Source of the DNA: Aedes albopictus
Taxonomy: Eukaryota > Arthropoda > Insecta > Diptera > Culicidae
NCBI RefSeq assembly: GCF_035046485.1
Contig: NC_085137.1
Span: 134,110,703 to 134,174,702, forward strand
Length of the DNA stretch: 64,000 nucleotides
Direction: 5' to 3'
Under the pieces are notes generated by a model. That model did no database searches, was not told the DNA's origin, and saw nothing but the letters and a program-made list of their open reading frames with translations. Shown here in pieces: positions 32,901 to 43,472 of the stretch. A program made the translations under genes and the position numbers. Each line of letters opens with the position of its first letter. Positions within the stretch are counted from its first letter, which is position 1.

Positions 32901-33774
32901 CCCGGGTAGAGGCTAATGGCAAACAAAGGACAAAATAATAACTGGTTTTGCCATCATATCTCGTTTTGCCATTCTTCTGTTATTAAGAAAAACTTAAAAT
33001 GGCAAATCAATAGCAAAATATACAATCATAGCAAATCTTGTCATTGATATGTTATTCATGAATAATGCTAAATAACACATCAATAACAAAAATTACTATC
33101 ATGGTAAAACTTGCAATTTAGCACCTTTTATAATGAATTGTATAAAATATTAAAACAATAACATAATTTAAATTCCTAGCTAAATTTGCCATTATTTTGA
33201 TATTGTGAGAAATTATTTATAAACATTAGGCACCATGAATATTTTACTCTTAATATACCATTAACTATTATATTGTATATTTCAAGCATAACTTTTCAAT
33301 TCGACGTATCTCGCAAAAGTAAACAAATCCGGATTCTCAGCTGTGGTGTGTTTGATTCGCAATGGATTCTATTTGATGCACATCAATTTATGTTAATTTA
33401 GAACCCAAACAACTAAACGTACCATTATTTTGATCGCCACATAAACAACTAAATTTGTTCTTATTCTGTTATCAATAACTCAAGAATGTCATATTATGTT
33501 ATTCACCGATAACAGTTAATTTGGTTCTTATTTTGTTATCAATATATTAATAATAACTTATTTTGTTCTTCAATTTAATCCTCATGCTTTATCATTACTT
33601 TGTTATTACAATGGCAAAATAAGTTATTTTTAAGTTTTTCTGCTACCAAAATTTTGTTATTATTTTTGTTATTTTAACTCTTATTTCAAACAAACAAATA
33701 ACACATTTTGCCATTCAAACATTTTGTTTTAATGGTAAAATTTGCCATTCTTTTGCCATTAAGCTCTACCCGGG
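32901..33774. mobile_element. CCCGGGTAGAG element, 874 bp, in the left terminal repeat
   Basis: Ends CCCGGGTAGAGGCTAATGGC and its near-inverse GCCATTAAGCTCTACCCGGG. Flanked by CA on both sides. The intact right terminal repeat supplies the empty site (GACACTACA). The interior is AT-rich with many TTGTTAT and TTTTGCCATT motifs. No ORF. Confidence 0.8.
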
Positions 33775-33884
33775 CACTACAGTCCTTTCCCCTTTCGAAA
33801 ACTTCAAAAAATCACATTCATCACCAAAATTATGATAGCACAAATAAACTGATTTTCAAAGAATATCTATTCGCTAACAAAACT

Positions 33885-34165
33885 ACAAAAAGACGATTTC
33901 GCTATCTCAACATCGGCAACTTTACCAAAAAAGTACAAATAACACAAAACCATTCACCAACACATAACATATGACGATTCCGCCACAAAAGAACAATTTC
34001 GTTCACCACAAAAAATAACATTTCGTTATTACCAAAACAAAAAGACAATTTCGTCAATGCAACATCGGCCAAATAAGAACATTCTGTTCACAACATAATG
34101 GCATTTCTACCATAAAAGAACAATTCTGTTCTCCACAAAAATAACAATTTGTTATAACAACAACC
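33885..34165 (+). repeat. Tandem short hairpins inside the TRIM-like interior
   Basis: A run of units whose loop is CAATTTCG or close to it and whose short stems differ but remain complementary: GAACAATTTCGTTC, AATAACATTTCGTTATT, GACAATTTCGTC, GAACATTCTGTTC, GAACAATTCTGTTC, ATAACAATTTGTTAT. They are separated by ACCACAAAA-like linkers. Confidence 0.55.
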
Positions 34166-34398
34166 AGAAAAAGAAAAGGAAAAAATCTCGGGAATAACTC
34201 AAAAGAAATCACACGCTCCTTGATCCTCGTCGCCACTTTTATATCCTTCAAAAGAAGAATATTAAAGATGTTGACAAGTCCAAGGCTTGTGCAGTCTCTG
34301 CTGTGTGGTCCAATGACCACCCGTATTTATACTACCTTAGGTAGACATAATGAATCATACCTTGACATTTAGGTACTGTATTTCACGTAGGTAGATAT

Positions 34399-35100
34399 TT
34401 GAGTGGGTCAACGTTGTATGGAGAAACTTTAAATTTGACCGCATCAACCCGGAACAAAGCTTTTTTGAACCCTTTTTGCGACCAAAACAACTGTGCAAAA
34501 TTTGGGAGCGATTGGTTGCGTCCCCGTACTCCGCATTGTGAATGAAATTTGTATGGAAGTTAGTATGGGAAAACATACTTTTTTGCATTTTACTCATAAC
34601 TTGAATTCTTTTGTCTAATACCGTTGAACTAATGACGTTAAAGTATAGCCTAGGATATACCGAAAAACTTTGCCGAAGACCGCAAAGTGATCCGACGCTT
34701 GTGAAAAAAGTTATTCGCTTGGTAACTTAGGCCAAAAACTGAGATTTTCTTATTGATATTATTCCTTTACATGTTAAATGATAAGCACCACCAGGCAATC
34801 TGTGCGTTATAACTTTTTTCACAAGTATCGGATCACTTTGCGGTCTTCGGCAAAGTTTTTCGGCATATCCTAGGCTATGCTTCAACGTCATTAGTTAGAT
34901 AGTTTTAGATGAAAAATTTCAATTTATGAGAAAAATGCATAAAAGCACGTTTTCCCATACTAAATTCCATACAAACTTCAATCGCAAAGCGGAATACGGG
35001 GACGCAACCAATCGCTCCCGAATTCTGCACAGTTGTTTTGGACGCTAAAAGGAATCGAAAAAGCATTGTTCCAAAAAATCGACTTTGTTGACCCAGTCTA
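34399..35100. mobile_element. 702-bp foldback element, copy B
   Basis: Inserted in the right terminal repeat with an exact 8-bp duplication GTAGATAT (34391-34398 and 35101-35108). Ends TTGAGTGGGTCAACG and GTTGACCCAGTCTA. Same length and internal layout as copy A at 4000-4701. Confidence 0.85.
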
Positions 35101-35712
35101 GTAGATATCCTATGCACACAACCATTAGGTAGACACTACAGTAATGTAAACTAATTTACAACATTTGAATAATCCTGCCCTTATTTAGCCTCAAATTTGA
35201 GACTTAAGAAGGGCAGCTGATTATCTCAGAGGAACGCAAGGTCCACTGCACTATTGCTCCGGTTTGTGCAGTAAGGACGTAATACTGTGGAGGACGCCCT
35301 AATTCTCCACAGGCTCCGCTTGTGGTTAGGTTTTTATTAGACCCCCCTAACCATTCATTCCTTGGCACGGTAAGCATAAAGCCGCATAACACTATGAATT
35401 AGGGGTCACCCGTTTAGTGGACTCTTACCACTGGATCAGGCGGTCCGTAGTGTTATTCTTAGCCAATTGAGACAACCGCTACCGACACTACACAGCTTTC
35501 TAGGCTGATCGGGAAAAGAAGTTTACATTGATGGTTAACTTCCAAACGAGCCAGAACAGCCCCAGATGAAAATTGGGACTTGGATTGTAGACTAGCAGAG
35601 TAAGCTGGCACAACTAGCCAATTAGGCATGCCGTATGAAGCTGAAGGTCCTTAGATAGAGCGATAACAATTGGTCGAACTTTGGAGATTGGCGTAGGATC
35701 AAATTCAGCTAT

Positions 35713-35935
35713 ACTCTGGCCTAAACGGCGATCACGCTCCTTGTCTCAGTTGGTTTCCTGTTCAGCGCTCAAGTCCGCGTTGCGGTCATAAAGTACGAAC
35801 CTATAAATCAGATGATAATTGTAGCCAGATTCAGAACATGGGTTTGAAACCTTACCAAAATCTAATGTTACGCGCCAACCGATGCTGACAAAATGGAAGA
35901 CAAAGAGAATTATTATAGCCAAACAGAATCCGGTC
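35713..35935 (+). pseudogene. LINE endonuclease, continuation
   Basis: Continues the endonuclease interrupted at 31013: YSGLNGDHAP, then in an overlapping frame MIIVARFRTWV and CYAPTDADKMEDKENYYSQ, the conserved mid-domain of this LINE endonuclease type. Frame changes and stops make it inactive. Confidence 0.6.
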
Positions 35936-36265
35936 GTGCACAGAGCCGTAGCGTGCAGTTGGCCAGGTTGCTCAGGTAACGATTTGATGCTGAATTATCG
36001 TTTTTCTAATCATTTTAAAACAGCCTTCATTTGAACAAAAGCTAAGCACAAGATGTACACTCCTTTATTCAGCCCCTAAACATCTAATTTTAGTGATTTT
36101 ATCCAACCTTAAGCTGGTTTGAGGTTCATTAAAAGGCTGATTTAGGGCTTAATATGCGCTTAGTCAGCAATCAATTAAATTTATTGAATTTGGTTAGACA
36201 TAGAAAAAAAAAACATTATTTAAACTTATTTTCACCATTTACGGCTTTCCATTTCCAGAAGAGAA
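35936..36265 (-). repeat. Dispersed repeat, copy of 17264-17430/17780-17860
   Basis: 36005-36265 is the uninterrupted inverse of the 17.3-17.9 kb repeat, ending ACGGCTTTCCATTTCCAGAAG. It therefore acts as the empty site for the repeat inserted there. Confidence 0.6.
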
Positions 36266-38180
36266 GCTTCGAAATGTATAAATTAATCTATGCACGGTAA
36301 ATAAGCTGCACGGTGATATCACCCTTTTGTGACGAACCAGCAAAATTGTGTTGTTGAGTGGTAACAGTTTTGCATATTATTTTTCAGCTGTTTAGACTTC
36401 GTTGTATGTGATGTTAACTGTTTCAATATTTCAGTCATTACTTGTATGCGTGTAAACAAATTTTTGTTTATGTTGCCTGTGAGATTTACCATAGCAAGGT
36501 AAACAAAAAGTGGAAAAAAAAACTGTAAAATATGAAAAAGTTTTATTTGCCGCATATTTTTTATTTCCGATTTATCAAGGTAGTAAAAGTTAGAACTCGA
36601 AAGATAAAGAGAAGATCATTCAAATGAGGAAACATTTTTGTTGTTTTGTTGGGAATTGTAAGAGTTCTGGAAAGCCAAAGTTGAGGCATTTGTATGGAGA
36701 TTTTGCTTTTTTGAGCTCCGTCCCGAAAGGGATAAACTGATTGGCATTTTGATTCACACTACTGTTTAACACATTCGATATCAATTGAATATCAGTTGGA
36801 AAAGAACATCCAATGCCTCTTCAGTATTGATGGAACTTCACTTTTCGTTATTGAGAATGTTTTGATTTCAAAACAAGAATTTTAAAAAAATGTTCCCCCG
36901 CACCCAGATTTGATACCAGGACCTTGAGAGTCATGATCATCTGTTCTACCACTACACTACTTCAGATCTGTTAGAGAAATGCGAATCAAAGCAAAACACT
37001 TTCTACCACCTGCCATCTCTATGTATTTGCTTTCATGCCCAAAACAGCCATTATCAAATCAACAGCTTTTCATTTTGGATCGTACTGCTTTGTTCATTAG
37101 TGCAAATCGAAGTGATTTTCAGTTGATTTCTCCGGTGGGTATGTTTTGGTTCACAAGTCAACACTGACAGCATTGCGAATTCGAAGGAAAAGCATTTCTG
37201 ATCATGTTGGTTGGGATGTTTGAATAGTTGAGGGATTTATCCCTTGAATCGAGCGTGTAGATTTTTTACCGAGTGGGAAAACTGGAATTGAACTCGGAAC
37301 TCCTGATCTATAGTCACTCACCTTACCACCCATACCACACACTAATGAATACATATCCTCGAAAACGAGAGCAATGCTTATTGTATCTGAATAATCAAGA
37401 ACATAAGTTAAACTAAAGCTGTATCAAGGCTGACTCTGTGAAAATATTGCTTGGGTCCGCTGTCAAAAATTATTTGATTAAAGGTTGAACAACAGATGAT
37501 TAATTTTGCATATTGGTGTACGTTTCAAAGCTAATTACAGAGATGAGTAATATTCTATTCAACTTGATATTCAGCTATCTATGTATTGCTAATTAAAAAG
37601 GTTGAACAAGCCATACTTCAGACCAATATTCAGCCGTCATTATATTCATCCAATGCCACCATTAACCAGCCAATGTTCAGCTAATACTCTCACTGTTCAG
37701 CATTTATTGTTACTTGGGTGGTTTCCTTGTATGTTATCAAGATTTCACTATTTTCCATGATTGATCATGTGTTTATTACAATCTTCCGTGTTCTCAAAAA
37801 TTGAGATTTCTCTTATTTTTAATGTAATGATAATCCAGCTACTTTTTTATTTTGAGAAGCTGTTTTAGTTTTTGATCAAATCAAAATAAGTAAGTTTTAG
37901 AAATTCTAGTGAAAGTTTCTTTCCGGAAATTCCTAGAAAGTATTTCTCGGGAAATGGCGTGACCGTGAGATTACTTCCGAGGTTTTTTCTTCGCACTCAT
38001 TGAAATATTTTACAGTGTTTTCAAAAAGTATTTTGCATGAAAAATATTCCGACGATGGTCTTTCAGTACATCCAATGATTAATTTGAATTTAAATAAGGT
38101 CGAAAAATATGTAAGTTTTTATTTATATGAAAAGTGAAACAGTATGACATGTTCTCTACAGGTAGGACTGATAGGCCAAT
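36266..38180. other. AT-rich repeats with tRNA-like modules
   Basis: No gene. Two tRNA-like modules on the minus strand: about 36905-36968 (TAGTGGTAGAACAG as A box, GGTATCAAATC as B box) and about 37276-37345 (GGTGGTAAGGTGAGTG, GAGTTCAATTCC). 37447-37722 is the second copy of the 15735-16438 repeat, without its nested palindromes. The modules lack a paired acceptor stem, so they are not tRNA genes. Confidence 0.45.
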
Positions 38181-38572
38181 TTGACGATATTGCGGTGTAT
38201 TTATGTTAAAAGCTTCCAATATCTTGGTAGCCAAATGGCCGATGGTGGCACCAAGGTCTACATAGGTGCACGGTTTAACAAGATGACGGCTGCCTTGCCT
38301 TACGAGTTTAAGAAATGTATGGAAAAATCAATCAGATTAATCGACGATCCTAATTCCAAATTTTGATTGATATACGCCAGTGAAACTTGGTGTGTATCAA
38401 TCGAGAACATTCAAAATTGGAACCCAGCCGGACATCGCAACAGAGGCAAACCCAGAAGGTCATGGCAGTTCAGCCTCAACAAGGAAATAAAGGAAGTCGA
38501 CTGACATTTGACCTGACCAGGATGGTGATCAATTTCAATTCGGCCCTCTGCACCACCATGGGTGCTCAGTAG
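38181..38572 (+). pseudogene. LINE RT C-terminal fragment
   Basis: SFQYLGSQMADGGTK and IGARFNKMTAA, followed after a deletion by NWNPAGHRNRGKPRRSW and SLNKEIKEVD, ending FNSALCTTMGAQ and TAG at 38570-38572. This is the end of a non-LTR endonuclease-RT ORF. Several stops and at least one internal deletion. The 1.8-kb foldback begins exactly at its stop codon. Confidence 0.7.
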
Positions 38573-40383
38573 AGCTGTTCACTTTGAAACTTTTTTTCTC
38601 CGATTCTCCGTGACACATCAAATTATCAATCCACATGTAAAACCAAGTCTTCAGTCCAAAATTGAGCCAAATTGATGAAGATTTAAAGGTGTATCAAATC
38701 GATTTTGTGTTTTTTTAGCCGTTTTCTCAGAAATTTACTCAGAAATTCACAAAATTGCTCCGAAAAGATGCCGGAAATACCGTTAAGATATAGTTAGAAC
38801 AATACTCTACAACTTTGCCGAAGACACTACGGTGTTTAAATTGCGTATTTCGAAGTTATTCAACAATTTTAGTTAAAAAATCACGAAAAAACACGATATT
38901 TTTACGATTTTACATATAAAAGTCATGTAATTTTACATTGTTTTACGTGACTAAATTAATTAGCGGATACTCCTTTGTGTAACGAACATTTCGTCCATAC
39001 ATCGTTTTTGTGTAGGAATTCGTTTTCATTGACTAATTATCAAAAGTATGTCACGTTGATACTAAAAATCGCACAGAGTTACCAGCACGAATTAAAACAA
39101 AGTAACCCATGATTAAGACGTCATGCCATCGTATTCTAATGTCTTTTGATTCAAGTATCAGAAATGGTGCAGATGGTAAGGCTCGAGCTTGCGGATCAGA
39201 AGGTCCCAGGTTCAAGCCTCAAATACATGATAAACTTTTTTTTCTTTCTTTGTAGCAGTTAGGATGATGAATCTACCATGACTCACACGCAATCTCCCAA
39301 AGAATAATGATCGGGACCTGCCAATTAAGCCCATTCGAAGACTAGCTAGATATTTAGTTTATACTTGTTGACAATAAATCGTGTTGACGATATCAGCTGG
39401 GCGAAATATTGAGCATCTGTATGATAATGATCAATTTAGCTAAAACAATTCAATACGATGATGGAACTGCTTCTGGATGCAACATTTTACAGACAACTGT
39501 GGGTGGAGCTTACTTGTTATCTATCTACCCACAAATCAGCACAACTACACGATGAAGGGAAACTTCATTCTTACTATGCACTCTACGGTTCCGAAACAAT
39601 GCTATGATGCCAAATTGCAATGAGATGCAGTGCGTAGTTTCATCAACTTATAGCAGGAAAGAGACGTACCAGCCCCAGGCTGAAAGTCTCTATAATAAAG
39701 ACAAAAAAAAACTTATAGCAGGATCGAGACGCAAAAAAATGCTATTCCAGGATTCGAACCTTGAATCTTCGAATCCACAATCTCATGCTCAACCAACTGC
39801 ACCAAATTTAAACTGATGCAGATGAGACAAAGAAATGTAATGACGTTTAAATCATGGGTAACTTTGTTTTATTTTATGCTGGCAACTCTGTACAATTTTT
39901 AGTATCAACGTGACAAACTTTTGATAATTAGTCAATGAAAACGAATTTCTACACTAAAATGATGTATGGCCGAAATGTTCGTAACACATAGGAGCAATAG
40001 CTCATAAAATTAGTCACCTAAAACAATGTAAAATTACATGACTTTTACATGAAATATCGTAAAAATATTGTATTTTTTGGTGATTTTTTAACGAAAATTG
40101 TTGAATAACTTTGAAATACGCAATTTAAACACCGTAGTGTCTTCGGCAAAGTTGTAGAGTACTGTTCTAACTATATTTTAACGGTATTTTCGGTACCTTT
40201 TTGGTGCAATTTTCTGGATATTGAAGTACATTTTCGTGAAAATGCTCGAAAAAACACAAAATCGATTTGATACACCTCTAAACCTTTATCAATTTGGCTC
40301 AATTTTGGACTGAAGCCTTGTTTTTGCATGTGGATTGATAATTTGATGTGACACGGGTAGGTCAAAAAAAGTGAACAGGTCTA
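38570..40383. mobile_element. 1.8-kb foldback with about 660-bp arms and tRNA-like modules
   Basis: Ends TAGAGCTGTTCACTTT and AAAGTGAACAGGTCTA (one-base difference). Arms 38570-39240 and 39715-40383 pair throughout, for example TCTACAACTTTGCCGAAGAC near 38805 with its inverse near 40140, and ATGTAAAATTACATGAC. Near the loop each arm holds a tRNA-like module: TGGTAAGGCTC with GGTTCAAGCC at 39175-39220, and the inverse of TGGTGCAGTTGG with GGTTCGAATCC at 39755-39815. No ORF of note. Confidence 0.8.
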
Positions 40384-40432
40384 ATCTATATAAATATTAT
40401 ATAATCTCCTGATATATAATCATAATATCATA

Positions 40433-40496
40433 ATCACTAGATGTTCACTATGTGTGTATCCATCGATGGATACACACATAGTGAACGTCTAGTGAT
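40433..40496. repeat. 64-bp near-perfect palindrome
   Basis: 31-bp arms with one mismatch around a CG centre (ATCACTAGATGTTCACTATG onward), almost no loop. Sits at the edge of a LINE endonuclease fragment. Confidence 0.9.
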
Positions 40497-40499
40497 TCG

Positions 40500-40840
40500 G
40501 TACATGGTTCAATACGGAGGAAGACGGCCACAGCTGAGGGTTATCGTTACCTATAGGGGATGTCTGATTTTTGTCTGCGTTATGACAAACCAGCATTTGT
40601 GGAGCGATTTGCATCGTCGACCCTCTGCGCTATATTTACCAAACGTTCTCGATATCCACGTTCTGTCTGGTCAAGCGGCTATCCAAATTGTTGAAGTCTC
40701 CACCGATGACCACGGGACTCAATCCTGCTAGTCTGCTAGTGATAGCGGATGAGAAAATAGGCCTATCGGCTACTTGAGAGAAGCATAGCAACTCCAGTTG
40801 CATGCCGTATGGGGTTAACCAGATGGTACACTAAGCGAAA
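40500..40840 (-). pseudogene. Non-LTR endonuclease fragment
   Basis: The minus strand contains SPVVIGGDFNNLDSRLTRQN at about 40710-40660, the GDFN motif of apurinic-type endonucleases in Jockey/R1-like elements, followed by NIAQRVDDANRSTNAGLS. The plus-strand ORF 40441-40731 is antisense to it. Stops and truncation at both ends. Confidence 0.6.
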
Positions 40841-40844
40841 TAAA

Positions 40845-42391
40845 GGGCAAAGGATCCAACATTTTAGTGAAAGTAATATTTTTGCAATTTAAGCAAATTT
40901 TGAAGTTTAAGTAAGTTCAGTCATTTTATAAGAACGTGAATAATGTTAAATGCAAATTTGCATCGTAAACTTTTGCAAATCAACTGTGGCCAAATTGAGG
41001 TACTATAGCCATAACTGATGCATTTACCATATACATATTGGCTGCACCTTGAAGTGCACAAAAGTATAAGTAGCTCGACTCGCTAGTTTTATCGATTTTA
41101 TCAATGTTGGCCCGAATTGAATTACTCGTTTAATTATTCTGCACGCTTATCAACGGTGAAATTCAATTGAATAACAAGCGTAGCACTTTTTATTCCCTAA
41201 ATCATACCATGGAGCAAGTTTGACTAGCCTGAAAACCACGCCATCCATCGAACTAGCACTACTGTATGATGATCGCTCACTATATGTTCGGAGCAAGATG
41301 CTGCGATGAGGATAACGGAACGCACATTATGGATGGTATCTGAAGTTGGACGAAAAAAAAAATAATCAAGTGAGCAATTAAAAATTGGCCTCAATCAGTT
41401 TCGATTGATTATTTACGATTACCGTTAAAGAGATACCTACTACCCAGCTGTGGTTGAGGTTTGATTGTGTTAATTGGGGCTCGTGTTTTTCTTTGATTTT
41501 CGAAACGAATGGGTGTAAATTAGAGGGCCTAACGAGATGAGTTCGTGGGAAAGTTCGTATTTGAGATATGTTTAATTGTTGTCATAAAAGTGTTATTGTT
41601 GGTAATCTTTATTGAACAAGACCCACAAAACTATCAAATGAATCTTCGGTGAAAGAACCAAACGGGAAATACTGTTCCACAACCCGTCTGAATATAATAT
41701 TTGCTGAAAACACGAAAAAACTCATGAACCATTAGGCTCAGCAGGCAACCACCTCATAAAGCTCACCAGTGCGAATCGCATCGGTGCTTTTATTCAGAAG
41801 GCATCAGTCATTATCATTCCCCTGCATGGTTGGAACAATTGCTCTGAGCCCCAGTCATGAGGCAACCAACCATCAGACCCCGACCACTGACTGCTACCAT
41901 AGGGAACAAGTGCGCTCACGACCATTTTATCTTCGTCATAATACGTGTACACTGACTGGATTGGTAGATAAACCAGAGGTGACCACCGAAGCGTAGCCAA
42001 TTAAGAAACAACCGAGTGGCTCGTCGGAGTGTAAAGCACTTGTTATCAGTAAGCATCTAGCGATGAACGGCACGAAAACTTGAGTGTTCTCCATTATTGT
42101 TGCCCGGTGAATTGTATTTCTTTCAGATGGTAAATTTTAAATCTTAAAAGAAATCTGAACAGAAAATGGGCAACCATTTAGAGTCAAATAAAAAATAGAT
42201 TAGCTGTCAGCGCTCCGCTTTGTCCGGTAAAACAATGCTGAAGTGCGATAAAAAAAAAACTAGTTAGAAACGATTTGATTAATTTGCAATAATTGCAAAC
42301 TTTCCCCAGCCAGCTGTACACTCAGTCATTCAACAACCATTCAAGAACCCTGCGCAATAACTGCTCAAAACACACGTACAATCGTACATAG
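40845..42391. other. Low-repeat region downstream of the small gene
   Basis: No recognised repeat or gene. It lies 3' of the two-exon ORF below. No AATAAA is seen close downstream of that ORF. Confidence 0.3.
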
Positions 42392-42722
42392 CTACAACCC
42401 ATCATCGATCGATTCCGAAAGTTCAACCAACTGTTGCTTGGCTTTTTTTGTGCGCTGATCCATTAGCACACGTTGGGAATTCCACTCGAGGAGTTTCAAG
42501 TTTTGCTGTGCGCAGTAAATTTTTGCGCTATTTGTAAATATGGCCAGACTTCTGGAGTCTAGAGGCAGAGGGCTCATGCTTGTATTCTATGCATCGAGGT
42601 TGAGAAAAGAAAAAAAAACACAAATATTGGCAATTGCTGCTGCATGGTGGATACCTTTCGTGAATTTTGCTACCGTAGTAATTTGAAGCTCGTGTAAATT
42701 GCCGGTTCACTTCGGAAGGCAT
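42392..42722 (-). CDS. Small two-exon ORF, 67 aa, unrecognised
   Basis: Exon 1 is 42722-42655: ATG in an AACAAAATGC context, MPSEVNRQFTRASNYYGSKI, then HE and a split codon. Intron 42654-42528 starts GTATCC and ends ACAAATAG (127 bp). Exon 2 is 42527-42392 and continues in frame with SAKIYCAQQNLKLLEWN and QRVLMDQRTKKAKQQL to VELSESIDDGL and TAG. The C-terminal half is charged and helix-prone, coiled-coil-like. Splice phase agrees exactly. I do not recognise the family. It could be a short conserved gene or the end of a longer one with upstream exons. No repeat overlaps it. Confidence 0.5.
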
Positions 42723-42962
42723 TTTGTTTACACTTCCGTACCGGGGAGGACTTGGAAACATGGACGATTTCATTCTACTTTACGAAAGATTTGGAATCGA
42801 AAACAATTAGGCAAACTACCAATGCTTGCAGTTCTGAAAAAAATCTCAGCTCGAAGAAATGCCGTTGATCGTGTTCAACTGAATTTCAAATACTTGATAA
42901 ATATTGAAAAGTTAATTAATTCGTATTTGTTGGTAGCAAAATTGCAAACAAATTTGCCAGTT

Positions 42963-43038
42963 CAGTAACAAATTTTGAAAACGACGTATAATGAATGCTA
43001 CACCATTGATTATACGTCGTTTTCAAAATTTGTTACTG
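42963..43038. repeat. Perfect 28-bp-arm hairpin
   Basis: 42963-42990 (CAGTAACAAATTTTGAAAAC, GACGTATA) is exactly inverted at 43011-43038 with a 20-nt loop. Perfect arms suggest a recent origin. Confidence 0.85.
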
Positions 43039-43472
43039 AGTTGTTGAACGGTTTGCACTGAAATTTTTGTTTTCATTTTTTTTCCGTGCACAATTCCACT
43101 GTATTTGAGAAACATCAAGAGAACGTCTAGATCAACTCATTTCTTATAGTTCTCTTTACATTTGAATTCCCTTAAATTCCATTTTTCAAGAGAAAAAAAA
43201 AAGATCATTTGTATCGGAAATCTGAGCCCCAAATTTTAATCGCAACTTTAATCCAGCTCAGTGATTTAGATACCCAACAAGAATTAAAAAAAGCAAGCTT
43301 ATTCTAAGTTGGATGATTTTCGCTAATTGTTGAACGGTTCAAGCTTTGTTCGCGATTGATGACGTATAACCCGACATACAATCACTGAACTGCTTTCATT
43401 TTGGCCTCCAAACCCAACATAGTGTTATGCGAAGTGGGTCTAAAACAGTGCAGTGGTCGAACATTCGATAGA
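43039..43472. other. AT-rich stretch, no gene
   Basis: No feature beyond short T and A runs. TTGTTGAACGGTT recurs at 43040 and 43328, and a related form occurs near 63008. Confidence 0.3.

Larger units (their letters stand above)
32712..35140. mobile_element. TRIM-like element with identical direct terminal repeats
   Basis: Terminal repeats of about 194 bp: 32712-33781 (interrupted by an 874-bp element) and 34237-35140 (interrupted by a 702-bp foldback). By eye the two repeats are identical (TTTTATATCC start, GACACTACA end). The flanks carry GTAAT (32707-32711 and 35141-35145), and copy 2 of the LOA derivative gives the empty site. The true interior is only about 455 bp (33782-34236) and non-coding. 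A purine tract at 34165-34187 lies about 50 bp before the second repeat. The lack of TG at the 5' end and of an adjacent polypurine tract makes the LTR class tentative. Confidence 0.65.
31014..35568 (-). mobile_element. Internally deleted LOA derivative, copy 1 (split by a TRIM-like element)
   Basis: Minus-strand element of about 2.1 kb net: 35568-35141 plus 32711-31014. It encodes RT fingers and motif A near 31370-31320 (DFLNIEDAFDY-type block) and then passes within a dozen residues (RHKLPPM) into the LOA 3' UTR, so the rest of RT and the RNase H are deleted. Copy 2 at 43631-46625 has the identical joint. Flanked by a 144-bp direct duplication (30870-31013 and 35569-35712, five mismatches). 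A conserved minus ORF at 35392-35204 also occurs in copy 2 (45771-45580) but is not recognised. Confidence 0.7.

Noticed and set aside
36905..36968. tRNA gene
   Set aside because: A and B boxes are present but no paired acceptor stem or clear anticodon arm. It is a tRNA-like repeat module.
40441..40731. 96-aa plus-strand ORF
   Set aside because: Begins inside a palindrome and is antisense to an endonuclease fragment with a GDFN motif.
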